Shown here piece after piece: positions 16,076-23,291 of a stretch of DNA of 25,407 bases. The stretch is taken from assembly GCA_035575035.1 (NCBI GenBank), contig DATLYH010000002.1, positions 1-25,407 on the forward strand. The letters run 5' to 3'. The translations under genes and the position numbers were made by a program. The notes under the pieces were generated by a model. It saw only the letters and a list, made by a program, of their open reading frames with translations, had not been told where the DNA came from and ran no database searches. Every line of letters starts with the position of its first letter. Within the stretch, counting starts at the first letter, position 1. Source of the stretch: DATLYH01 sp035575035. Lineage in GTDB: Bacteria; Planctomycetota; Planctomycetia; Gemmatales; Gemmataceae.

Positions 16076-16117
16076 GACGAGCCTCCTCTCTCTACACGGC
16101 GCTGCCTCGTCACTCTG

Positions 16118-16269
16118 ACCGGCCAGCTGACGCTGGCCGCTCGCCAGTGAGACTTACCGGCCAGCTGACGCTGGCCGCTCGCCAGTAAGATCCACCGGCC
16201 AGCTGACGCTGGCCGCTCGCCAGTGAGACTTACCGGCCAGCTGACGCTGGCCGCTCGCCAGTGAGCGGT
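16118..16269. repeat. Four tandem 38-bp hairpin repeats (REP-like family 1)
   Basis: Units start at 16,118, 16,156, 16,194 and 16,232, exactly 38 bp apart. Each carries ACC, then the perfect hairpin GGCCAGC-TGAC-GCTGGCC, then CGCTCGCCAGT and a short variable linker. The variable stem pair here is A:T. The 28-bp core is identical to a copy inside the coding sequence at 20,558-20,585. The array lies between the converging FHA and GntR genes, in a 277-nt gap that holds nothing else I can identify. Confidence 0.9.
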
Positions 16270-16352
16270 CCCGACCTGCCGGCCCGCCCCTGTTGTGTAG
16301 TGTGGCCTGGAGACCACGTCACAACGCGGGCCGTTGGCGTCGGAGCCGCCCC

Positions 16353-17078
16353 TTAGCCCGAGCGGCGCGGGGAGAGGAGATACTGCTTGCCATACTCCAA
16401 GTGCTCCTCGATCCGGCGGGCAGCCAGGGGGCCGTCGCCGCCAATGACGGCCTCGGCGATGCCTCGGTGCTCCAGGTAGCTGGTATAGACCCGCTCCCGG
16501 TTCAGCTGGAAGACCCGGGAGATGACCCGGTTGATCTTGTCGCGCAGATAGCCCATCACCCGCAGGATCTCCCGGTTGCCGAGGAACTCGCAGAACATGA
16601 TGTGGAAGTCGGCGTCCAGCTCGACGCCGCGCTTCACGTCCCCCTCCCGGCAGTTCGCCTCCTGCGCCTTCAGATTAGCCTCGACCCGTTCAACCTGGGC
16701 GGGCGTCAACCGACCGGCCAGGCTGCGGAGCACGAAGGCCTCTAGGGCGGCCCGGATCTCGTACTGGTCGGCGATCTCATGGACCGACAGATCGCGGACG
16801 ATGACCCCCTGCTGCGGCGAAATGGTGACGAAGCCCTCCAGCTCCAGCCGTTCCAGGGCGGCCCGGATCGGCGTCTTGCTCATGGCCAGCTGGAAGGCCA
16901 CTTGCCGCTCCGACAGGAAGGAGCCGGGCGCATACTCACCGCTGAGGATTCGCTTCTTGATCTCGGCATAGGCCCGTTCCTTGAGCAGACGGCGGGGCGA
17001 ACCGTTCCCCTCTTCCATCGCCGTGATCCCCGGGGCGGCTTGGCGGCGGGACTTTCCGGACGGCCTTGCTGGATTCAT
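16353..17078 (-). CDS. GntR-family regulator, FadR subfamily (FCD domain)
   Basis: 241 residues. The winged helix-turn-helix spans about 30-97 (LKERAYAEIKKRIL, APGSFLSERQVAFQLAMSKTP, IRAALERLELEGFV, QGVIVRDL). The FCD ligand domain spans about 105-230. Candidate metal and ligand residues are D155, H159 (DADFH), H204 (EHRGI) and H226 (EEHL), as in metal-containing FCD proteins. The ATG at 17,078 has AGGGA 7 nt upstream; an ATG at residue 21 (17,018) is possible. It diverges from a pectate lyase gene across a palindromic double promoter (17,164-17,197), the classic layout of a local repressor that controls itself and its neighbour. FadR-subfamily regulators such as UxuR/ExuR respond to hexuronates, so a galacturonate-type effector is a reasonable inference. 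Confidence 0.93.
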   Translation of the reverse strand: MNPARPSGKSRRQAAPGITAMEEGNGSPRRLLKERAYAEIKKRILSGEYAPGSFLSERQVAFQLAMSKTPIRAALERLELEGFVTISPQQGVIVRDLSVHEIADQYEIRAALEAFVLRSLAGRLTPAQVERVEANLKAQEANCREGDVKRGVELDADFHIMFCEFLGNREILRVMGYLRDKINRVISRVFQLNRERVYTSYLEHRGIAEAVIGGDGPLAARRIEEHLEYGKQYLLSPRRSG

Positions 17079-17163
17079 GGATGGTTCCCTGTGGAGCTGG
17101 GAGCGTTAACTTCCTCGAAGGGATGGCGCTCCTCTCGTAATTATTAAAACCGGGCGAATCTTC

Positions 17164-17197
17164 TTGACATCATACTGGGATCTCAGTACGATGTCAA
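17164..17197. promoter_or_regulatory. Back-to-back promoters inside a 34-bp palindromic operator
   Basis: TTGACATC (17,164-17,171) and GATGTCAA (17,190-17,197) are exact inverted copies. Inside them, TACTG (17,173-17,177) pairs with CAGTA (17,184-17,188) around GGATCT. Thirty of 34 positions are symmetric. On the plus strand, TTGACA (17,164-17,169) and TACGAT (17,187-17,192) are 17 nt apart. On the minus strand, TTGACA (17,197-17,192) and TATGAT (17,174-17,169) are also 17 nt apart. Plus-strand transcription would start about 80 nt before the pectate lyase and minus-strand transcription about 85 nt before the GntR gene. The palindrome is the natural candidate for the GntR binding site. Confidence 0.8.
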
Positions 17198-17278
17198 CAC
17201 CGCTTGCCCAAGCTGTCGCCTTCCAACCTTTGATCCGGTTTCGTTGCTGGGAGCATCTTCAAAGGGAGCAGTTGTTCG

Positions 17279-18760
17279 ATGCACCGGATGATTTTCGCAT
17301 TGATGCCCAGGAGTGTATTCGCATTCCTGATGGCCGGCTTGATGGTCGTGGTCGGTCGTTCTCCTGCCGCCGCGGCTGAGCCGACGGGGGGCCTGCCGGC
17401 CTTTCCGGGTGCCGAGGGGGGCGGGGCGTTCACTCCCGGCGGCCGGGGCGGCAAGGTGTACCTGGTCACCACCCTGAAGGACGGCGGCCCGGGAAGTCTC
17501 CGCGAGGCGGTCGAGGCCGAGGGGCCGCGGATCGTCGTCTTTCGCGTCGCCGGTATCATCACCCTGGAGAAGCCGCTTCAGATCAACCATCCGTTCCTTA
17601 CCATCGCCGGCCAGACCGCCCCAGGCGACGGCGTCTGCATCCGCAACCAGACGGTCGAGATCAACACCCACGACGTTGTCATCCGCTACCTCCGCTTCCG
17701 CCGCGGCAACCTCAAGGACCGCAACGACGGCCTGGGGGGCTATCCGGTCAAGAACATCATCATCGACCATGTCTCGGCAAGCTGGGGCCTGGACGAGAAT
17801 TTGTCCTTGTACCGCTATCTGCTCAAGGTGCCCGGCGGCCCCGAGAAGAAGCTGCCGGTCGAGAACCTGACCATCCAGTGGTGCATCTCCAGTGAGGCCC
17901 TGGACCTGAACAACCATGCCTTCGGCGGGACGTGGGGCGGGGACAACTCCTCTTTCCACCACAACCTGTTCGCCTGCAACACGGGGCGGAACCCAAGCAT
18001 CGGCATGGGCGGCCTGTTCGACTTCCGCAACAATGTCCTCTTCAACTGGCGGCACCGCACCGTGGACGGCGGCGACGGCAGCTCGCGGGTGAACCTGATC
18101 GCCAACTATTACAAGCCCGGGCCGGCCACCAACCCAGGTCCGCTCCAGTACCGCCTGTGCAAGGTCGAGAACCGCGCGCCGCACTCCACCTATCCGGGCG
18201 GAGGGAAGTGGTACGTCGCCGGCAACATCGTCCACGGCAACCCAAAGGTGACGGCCGACAACTGGGACGGCGGCGTCCAGTACGAGGGGGAGCCCCGGCC
18301 GAAGGAAACCCGGGCATCGGCCCCGTTCCCGGCCCCGCCGATCACCCAGCACACCGCCCTGGAGGCGTATGAGCTGGTGCTGGCCAATGCGGGGGCCACC
18401 CTCCCCTGCCGCGACGCGGTGGACGAGCGGATCATCGCGTCGGTCCGCACCGGCAAGCCGACGTTCAAGGACGGTATCATCGACACGCCGGCCGACGTGG
18501 GCGGCTGGCCGGAGTACCGTTCCGGCCCGGTGCCGGCCGACAGCGACCACGACGGCATGCCGGACGAGTGGGAGAAGAAGTACGGCCTGAACCCGAACGA
18601 TCCCGCCGACGCCAACCAGGACCGGGACCGCGACGGCTACACCAACATCGAGGAATACCTGAACGGCACCGACCCGACCCAGTACGTGGACTACCGCAAG
18701 CCCGAGAACAACCGCAATCTGTTCCACAAGGAAGTTCGGGTCGAGGGGACGAAGCCGTAA
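17279..18760 (+). CDS. Secreted PL1-like pectate lyase with calcium-binding C-terminus
   Basis: 493 residues from the ATG at 17,279 (AAGGGAG about 10 nt upstream; an ATG nine bases later is possible). A signal peptide (about 1-33, FAFLMAGLMVVVG, cleaved near AAAAEP) directs export. The mature start AFPGAEGGGAFTPGGRGG and the parallel beta-helix, with VIRYLRFRRGN, IIDHVSASWGLDE, IQWCISSEAL and HHNLFACNTGRNPS, match family 1 pectate lyases, which cleave polygalacturonate by beta-elimination. The tail (about 420-465) has DSDHDGMPDEWE and DRDRDGYTNIEEYLNG. These are paired Ca-binding DxDxDG motifs of the thrombospondin type 3/dockerin-like kind, common on planctomycete secreted enzymes. It is divergent from the GntR regulator, and a larger polysaccharide-degrading gene follows. 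Confidence 0.9.
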   Translation: MHRMIFALMPRSVFAFLMAGLMVVVGRSPAAAAEPTGGLPAFPGAEGGGAFTPGGRGGKVYLVTTLKDGGPGSLREAVEAEGPRIVVFRVAGIITLEKPLQINHPFLTIAGQTAPGDGVCIRNQTVEINTHDVVIRYLRFRRGNLKDRNDGLGGYPVKNIIIDHVSASWGLDENLSLYRYLLKVPGGPEKKLPVENLTIQWCISSEALDLNNHAFGGTWGGDNSSFHHNLFACNTGRNPSIGMGGLFDFRNNVLFNWRHRTVDGGDGSSRVNLIANYYKPGPATNPGPLQYRLCKVENRAPHSTYPGGGKWYVAGNIVHGNPKVTADNWDGGVQYEGEPRPKETRASAPFPAPPITQHTALEAYELVLANAGATLPCRDAVDERIIASVRTGKPTFKDGIIDTPADVGGWPEYRSGPVPADSDHDGMPDEWEKKYGLNPNDPADANQDRDRDGYTNIEEYLNGTDPTQYVDYRKPENNRNLFHKEVRVEGTKP

Positions 18761-18795
18761 TCCGGGATCGCCTGATACCCCCACCCGGTAAGGGG

Positions 18796-18870
18796 TGTCT
18801 GATCCGAGCCGGGAGCGTCAGCGACCGGCAGACGGGTTGGTCGCTGACGCTCCCGGCTCCGCTCGGACAC
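18796..18870. repeat. Long inverted pair of REP-like family 2 copies
   Basis: The arms GAGCCGGGAGCGTCAGCGAC plus C (18,806-18,826) and its exact reverse complement (18,839-18,859) flank a 12-nt loop. The outer flanks (18,796-18,805 and 18,860-18,870) extend the stem imperfectly. It lies 35 nt after the pectate lyase stop. It may act as a transcript-end or mRNA-stabilising structure; no T-tract follows. Both arms carry the same base change (CGGGAGC instead of CCGGAGC) relative to the family elsewhere. Confidence 0.85.
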
Positions 18871-18877
18871 CTTCAGC

Positions 18878-18897
18878 AATGTTCCGCGCGGAACATT
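18878..18897. promoter_or_regulatory. 20-bp perfect palindrome, possible protein-binding site
   Basis: AATGTTCCGCGCGGAACATT is a perfect 20-bp palindrome in the gap between the pectate lyase and the large fusion gene. Its core TGTTCCGCGCGGAACA resembles ParB parS-type sites (TGTTCCACGTGGAACA) except for the two central pairs that differ. It could instead be an operator or a small cruciform. Function not known. Confidence 0.45.
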
Positions 18898-18921
18898 CGT
18901 GCACTTGAGGCGGCAGCTTAA

Positions 18922-18958
18922 TGGCCGCTCAGGCCGCCAGCGGCCAGGAGGACAGCGC
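18922..18958 (+). promoter_or_regulatory. Hairpin abutting the ribosome-binding site of the fusion gene
   Basis: TGGCCGCT (18,922-18,929) and AGCGGCCA (18,939-18,946) form an 8-bp stem with a 9-nt loop. The last stem base is the first base of AGGAGGA (18,946-18,952), the Shine-Dalgarno 6-7 nt before the GTG at 18,959. This supports GTG 18,959 as the start and suggests that the stem could modulate ribosome access. Confidence 0.5.
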
Positions 18959-21900
18959 GTGCATCTTCGTCATCGCATCCACTCGGCGGGCCGCCGGCTC
19001 CTGGCACTCGTGAGCGCCGTTCTCCTCAGCGGCGCTACGGTGTTGGCCGCGAAGGAACCGCAGTTCGTCGCCCCGGGAGCCGATGGCCGGCTGGTTTACG
19101 ACACCGACGCCCGCGGCAACCGCATCCCCGACTTCTCCCATTGCGGCTACCGGGGCGGCGCGGCGGCCATCCCCGATGTGCCGGTCCGCGTCGTGGTTCC
19201 GGCCGTCCCCGGCGACGCCACGGCACGCATCCAGGCCGCCATCGCTTACGTCGCCGGCCTGCCACCCGATAAGGACGGCCTCCGGGGGGCGGTCCTCTTG
19301 CAAACCGGCCGCCACGAGGTCGCCGGCTGCCTGCGCATCACCACCGGCGGCGTGGTCCTCCGCGGCCAGGGACAGGGGCCCGACGGCACCCTGCTCGTGG
19401 CTACCGGGACCGACCGCCGGCCGCTCATCCAGATCGCGGGCAAAGACGACCGGCGGATGCTGCTCCCGCAACCGCTCGCCGTCGCCGACGACTATGTACC
19501 GGTGGGGGCGAGCCGATTGCGGCTGACCAGCACCGCCGGCCTGCGCGTCGGCGACACCATCCGCATCGAACGGCCGAGCACCGCTGCCTGGATCGACGCC
19601 ATCGGCATGAACCGCTTCCCCGGCAAGACCTCCGGCTTCAACTGGCTGCCCGGCAAGATGGACATCGCTTGGGACCGGGTCATCACCCGGATCGACGGCG
19701 ACACGATCGCCCTCGACGCCCCGCTGACCACGGCGCTGGAAGCAGCCTTCGGCGGCGGCAAGGTCCAGTCCTACGCCTGGCCGGGACGGATCAGCCAGGT
19801 GGGCATCGAGAACCTGCGCTGCATCTCCGCGTTCGACCCGGCCAATCCACATGACGAGGAACACGCCTGGATGGCGATCACCCTGGAAGCAGTGCAGGAT
19901 GCCTGGGTGCGGCAGGTGACGGCGGTCCATTTCGTCAGTTCCGTTGTCAGCGTCTGGGAGAGTTGCAAGCGTGTCACGGTCGAGGACTGCACCTCGCTGG
20001 AGCCGGTGTCGGAGATCGGCGGCTATCGGCGGCACACCTTCTTCACCGCCGGGCAACAGACGCTGTTCCAACGCTGCCGAGCGGAGCACGGCCGGCATGA
20101 CTTCGCCGTCGGCTACCTGGCGGCTGGGCCGAACGCCTTTGTCGAGTGCGAAGCGACGGCCGCCCACGACTTCAGCGGACCCATCGAGAGCTGGGCTTCG
20201 GGCGTGCTCTACGATTGTGTGACGATGGATGGCGGCGGGCTGCTGCTGACCAACCGCGAGATCGCCGGCCAGGGCATCGGCTGGGCAGCGGCCAACTGCG
20301 TCCTCTGGCAGTGTACGGCTCCGCTGGTCGTTTGCCGCCGGCCGCCGACCGCTCAGAACTGGGCCATCGGCTGCTGGGGCCAGTTCATCGGCGACGGCGG
20401 CTGGCGGTCGATGAACGAGTTTGTCACCCCGCTGAGTCTTTATCGCGGCCAACTCGCCGACCGACTTGGCGACCAGGCCGTCGCCCGCCAGGCCCGTCGG
20501 CCGATTCCCACGGACGCCGGCGACGCCCCGTCCATTGACCAGATCATCGAGGGGTACACCGGCCAGCTGACGCTGGCCGCTCGCCTGGCCGGTGTATCCC
20601 GCCTCGCCTCAAGGGGCCAGGCCGCGGTCCCCCCGCCGGCTGAGGTCAAGCGGCTGACCCTGCAAGACGGCTGGCTGGTATGCGATGGCCGGCTGCTGAC
20701 CGGCGGCCGCCTGGGGACCGTGTGGTGGCGGGGCCACATCCTCCCCTCGCGCGCGGGGGAGCTGGGACGCGGCGTCACCCGCTTTGTGCCCGGCCGGACG
20801 GGGCCCGGCTACACCGATGATCTTGACGAATTAACCGACACCATGCGGGCGGACAACCGGGCGGTGCTGGAACACCACTGGGGACTGTGGTACGACCGCC
20901 GGCGCGACGACCATCAGATGGTTCGCCGGATCGACGGCGACGTCTGGCCCCCCTTCTATGAGCAGCCCTGGGCCCGCAGCGGCAAGGGGACCGCCTGGGA
21001 CGGCCTGAGCAAGTACGACCTGACGAAGTACAACCCCTGGTACTTTGGTCGGCTGAAGGAGTTCGCCGGGCTGTGCGATCGCAAAGGGCTGGTCCTCCTG
21101 CAGCAGATGTATTTTCAGCACAACATTCTGGAGGCAGGCGCCCATTGGGCCGACTTCCCCTGGCGGCCGGCCAACTGCCTGCAAGAGACCGGCTTCCCCG
21201 AGCCGCCCCCCTACGTCAACAAGAAACGCATCTTCATGGCCGACGCCTTCTACGACGTCACCCACCCGGTCCGCCGCGCGCTGCACCGTGCCTACATCCG
21301 CCAATGCCTGGATACCCTTTCGGACCACACCAACGTCATCTACCTGACGGGTGCCGAATACACCGGGCCGCTGGAGTTTGTCCGGTTCTGGCTGGACACG
21401 ATCAGCGAATGGCAGGCGGAGACAGGACGGCAGGTCCTCATCGGCCTGAGCTGCACCAAGGACGTGCAAGACGCCATCTTGGCCGATCCGGTGCGCGGCC
21501 CGAAGGTGTCGGTCATCGACCTGCGCTACTGGTGGTACGCCGCGGACGGCAGCCTCTACGCCCCGAAGGGAGGGGAGAGCCTGGCCCCGCGGCAGCAGTG
21601 GCGCGAGTGGAAGGGGAACAAGAGTCAGTCGGCCGTCCAGACGGCTCGGCAGGTCCGCGAGTACCGCCGCCGGTATCCTGACAAGGCGATCCTCTGCTCT
21701 CTCGACCGGGCCGACCCCTGGGCAGTGCTTGCGGCCGGTGGATCAATCCCGGCCATCCCGCCGGTCGAGGACGGCCGGCTCCTGGCCGCTCTGCCCCGGA
21801 TGAAGCCGTTCGAGCCGGCCGGTCTGACCGGGCAGCAATGGGCGCTGGCCGAGCCGGGCCGCAACTACCTGGTTTACTCGGCCGGCGGCAAGGTCAGGCT

Positions 21901-22057
21901 CGACCTGTCGGCCGCGGCGGGCACTTACCGGGCCCGCTGGATCGACCCACGGACCGGCAAGATCACTGAGGCGCAGGGCGCAGTCCACGGCGGCGGCCTG
22001 ACGGAGTTTGACCCGCCGGGTTCCGGGGCCTGCGTGCTCTGGCTGACCTGCGAGTGA
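18959..22057 (+). CDS. Secreted beta-helix plus glycosidase-like fusion protein
   Basis: 1032 residues from the GTG at 18,959 (strong AGGAGGA). A signal peptide covers about 1-31 (RRLLALVSAVLLSGATVLA). Residues about 35-530 form a pectate-lyase-like right-handed beta-helix (ARIQAAIAYVAGL, GVVLRGQGQGPDGT, WVRQVTAVHFVSS, CKRVTVEDCTS, HDFAVGYLAAGPNAFVECEA, VLYDCVTMDGGG). Residues about 560-1032 look like a TIM-barrel glycoside hydrolase module of the DUF6298/DUF4038 type (from memory): LEHHWGLWYDRRRDDH, NPWYFGRLKEFAGLCDRKGL, LTGAEYTGP with candidate acid E800, and a C-terminal small beta domain. The join (532-547) is encoded by an inserted hairpin repeat. It probably acts on a pectin-like polysaccharide outside the cytoplasm. 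It lies downstream of the pectate lyase but behind a strong stem-loop. Confidence 0.82.
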   Translation: MHLRHRIHSAGRRLLALVSAVLLSGATVLAAKEPQFVAPGADGRLVYDTDARGNRIPDFSHCGYRGGAAAIPDVPVRVVVPAVPGDATARIQAAIAYVAGLPPDKDGLRGAVLLQTGRHEVAGCLRITTGGVVLRGQGQGPDGTLLVATGTDRRPLIQIAGKDDRRMLLPQPLAVADDYVPVGASRLRLTSTAGLRVGDTIRIERPSTAAWIDAIGMNRFPGKTSGFNWLPGKMDIAWDRVITRIDGDTIALDAPLTTALEAAFGGGKVQSYAWPGRISQVGIENLRCISAFDPANPHDEEHAWMAITLEAVQDAWVRQVTAVHFVSSVVSVWESCKRVTVEDCTSLEPVSEIGGYRRHTFFTAGQQTLFQRCRAEHGRHDFAVGYLAAGPNAFVECEATAAHDFSGPIESWASGVLYDCVTMDGGGLLLTNREIAGQGIGWAAANCVLWQCTAPLVVCRRPPTAQNWAIGCWGQFIGDGGWRSMNEFVTPLSLYRGQLADRLGDQAVARQARRPIPTDAGDAPSIDQIIEGYTGQLTLAARLAGVSRLASRGQAAVPPPAEVKRLTLQDGWLVCDGRLLTGGRLGTVWWRGHILPSRAGELGRGVTRFVPGRTGPGYTDDLDELTDTMRADNRAVLEHHWGLWYDRRRDDHQMVRRIDGDVWPPFYEQPWARSGKGTAWDGLSKYDLTKYNPWYFGRLKEFAGLCDRKGLVLLQQMYFQHNILEAGAHWADFPWRPANCLQETGFPEPPPYVNKKRIFMADAFYDVTHPVRRALHRAYIRQCLDTLSDHTNVIYLTGAEYTGPLEFVRFWLDTISEWQAETGRQVLIGLSCTKDVQDAILADPVRGPKVSVIDLRYWWYAADGSLYAPKGGESLAPRQQWREWKGNKSQSAVQTARQVREYRRRYPDKAILCSLDRADPWAVLAAGGSIPAIPPVEDGRLLAALPRMKPFEPAGLTGQQWALAEPGRNYLVYSAGGKVRLDLSAAAGTYRARWIDPRTGKITEAQGAVHGGGLTEFDPPGSGACVLWLTCE
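20551..20600. repeat. REP-like family 1 copy inside coding sequence
   Basis: The 28-bp core at 20,558-20,585 (ACC, hairpin GGCCAGC-TGAC-GCTGGCC, CGCTCGCC) is identical to the units at 16,118-16,269. It is nested in a larger inverted repeat: 20,551-20,566 against 20,585-20,600, 15 of 16 matching (TACACCGGCCAG/CTGGCCGGTGTA exact). It is in frame and encodes about 16 residues (GYTGQLTLAARLAGVS) at the junction of the two domains. Confidence 0.88.
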
Positions 22058-22159
22058 ACGTGGAGCGGGGATGCGGCAGATGTGGATCGCCAGCGGTAAG
22101 GACCGGCAGTTGGACGAACACCTGTATCATCCTTTTTCCTGATTTTGGAGGAATCCGTC

Positions 22160-23215
22160 ATGCGTTCTCCTCTCCGACACACGCGAGAGACGGGTTTCAC
22201 CCTGATTGAGTTGTTGGTGGTGATCGCCATCATCGCGGTACTGATCGCGCTGCTGTTGCCCGCCGTCCAGAAGGTGCGCGAGAGCGCCAACCGGACGCAG
22301 TGTACCAATAACCTCAAGCAAATCGGTATCGCCTGGCACAACTTCCACGACACCCACGGCAAGTTCCCCACTCCGGCCACCAGTGGCGGGCGGAGCATTT
22401 ACCGGGTGCTCTTGCCCTACCTCGAACAGGGGGTGATGGTCCAATCGTCCGGAGGAGTGATCACGGATCCGAACAACGCGGCCTCCTTCGTCAATGACAT
22501 CCGGTATGCCGACGCTCCGCCCATCAAGGTGTTCATCTGCCCGACCCGCCGCGGAACTGCGAAGCCGTGGGCCGACTACGCGGGGGCCTTTACCCCGCTC
22601 CAGCAGGTGCCGTCGAACACAACCGACCCTGACCTCCGGGTCCTGTTGCAGACCTGGTCCCTCACCGATGTCCCCGGGGGAGGGTTCAACCGGACCCTGA
22701 ACATGACCTGGGTCACTGCTCAAGATGGCCTTTCCAACACGCTGCTGATGGCCCACAAGTTCGTCCAGCCCCAGAACTACAACAACATCAACGAGCCACC
22801 GCAAAGCCCCTATGACCGCGCCAGCACGGTCGATGCCGGCTGGGCCGCCTCGGAAGGAGTCGTCAACGGGGTGAATGTGTTTCAGCCGCCCCGCCACCCC
22901 AACGCCGATCGGCAGACGACGCGCTCTAATCATGAGAGCCACCGCCTGACCACCGGCATGATCCAGGACACCAACCACAACCTGGATTTCCGGGCGAACC
23001 CGGGGACGGCCGGCGGCTGGCCGGCGCGCACTGATATCGCAACAATCGAGCGGACGGGGTTCGAAGGGATTCACGGTGGGCCCCACCCCGGCGCCAGCCC
23101 TTGCGTGTGGGGGGATGCGTCCGTCCGAGCGTTGCGGTACGGCCTCCCTGGCAAGACGCTCTGCATCCTCTGGGGATTCAACGACGGCCTGTTGGTTCCA
23201 ACCGGCATCGACTAG
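22160..23215 (+). CDS. DUF1559 prepilin-like protein (first of pair)
   Basis: 351 residues from the ATG at 22,160 (GGAGGA 7 nt upstream; an upstream in-frame TTG is not needed). The N-terminus has a type IV prepilin/pseudopilin signature, ETG/FTLIELLVVIAIIAVLI, cut after G12, then LLLPAVQKVRESANRTQC and NNLKQIGIAWHNFHD. This is the diagnostic start of the DUF1559 (SBP_bac_10-like) family, greatly expanded in planctomycetes. Near the C-terminus, the family's H-X9-DG motif appears as HPGASPCVWGDASV, with DA in place of DG. It is probably an exported, membrane-tethered protein processed by a prepilin peptidase; its molecular role is not known. A paralogue follows after 76 nt. The 102-nt gap upstream has no clear promoter. 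Confidence 0.93.
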   Translation: MRSPLRHTRETGFTLIELLVVIAIIAVLIALLLPAVQKVRESANRTQCTNNLKQIGIAWHNFHDTHGKFPTPATSGGRSIYRVLLPYLEQGVMVQSSGGVITDPNNAASFVNDIRYADAPPIKVFICPTRRGTAKPWADYAGAFTPLQQVPSNTTDPDLRVLLQTWSLTDVPGGGFNRTLNMTWVTAQDGLSNTLLMAHKFVQPQNYNNINEPPQSPYDRASTVDAGWAASEGVVNGVNVFQPPRHPNADRQTTRSNHESHRLTTGMIQDTNHNLDFRANPGTAGGWPARTDIATIERTGFEGIHGGPHPGASPCVWGDASVRALRYGLPGKTLCILWGFNDGLLVPTGID

Positions 23216-23291
23216 GTTGCCGCCGCTTGTCGAAAGAAGTATTTCCGGACTCTTGAAGTCAACATTAGGCCCAGCCAAAAGAGGAATCGTC

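Noticed and set aside
16118..16269. Possible CRISPR array (regular 38-bp period)
   Set aside because: The units are nearly identical along their whole length with only about 8-10 variable linker bases, so there are no spacers, and no cas genes are near. The same applies to the 40-bp array at 151-350.
17183..18784. 533-residue minus-strand open frame opposite the pectate lyase
   Set aside because: No domain or signal; the plus-strand protein has a signal peptide and pectate lyase motifs. The opposite frames at 18,929-20,452 and 22,127-23,293 are rejected on the same grounds.
18796..18870. Rho-independent terminator
   Set aside because: The stem is strong but no T-tract follows, and the arms are REP family copies; a termination role is possible but not shown.
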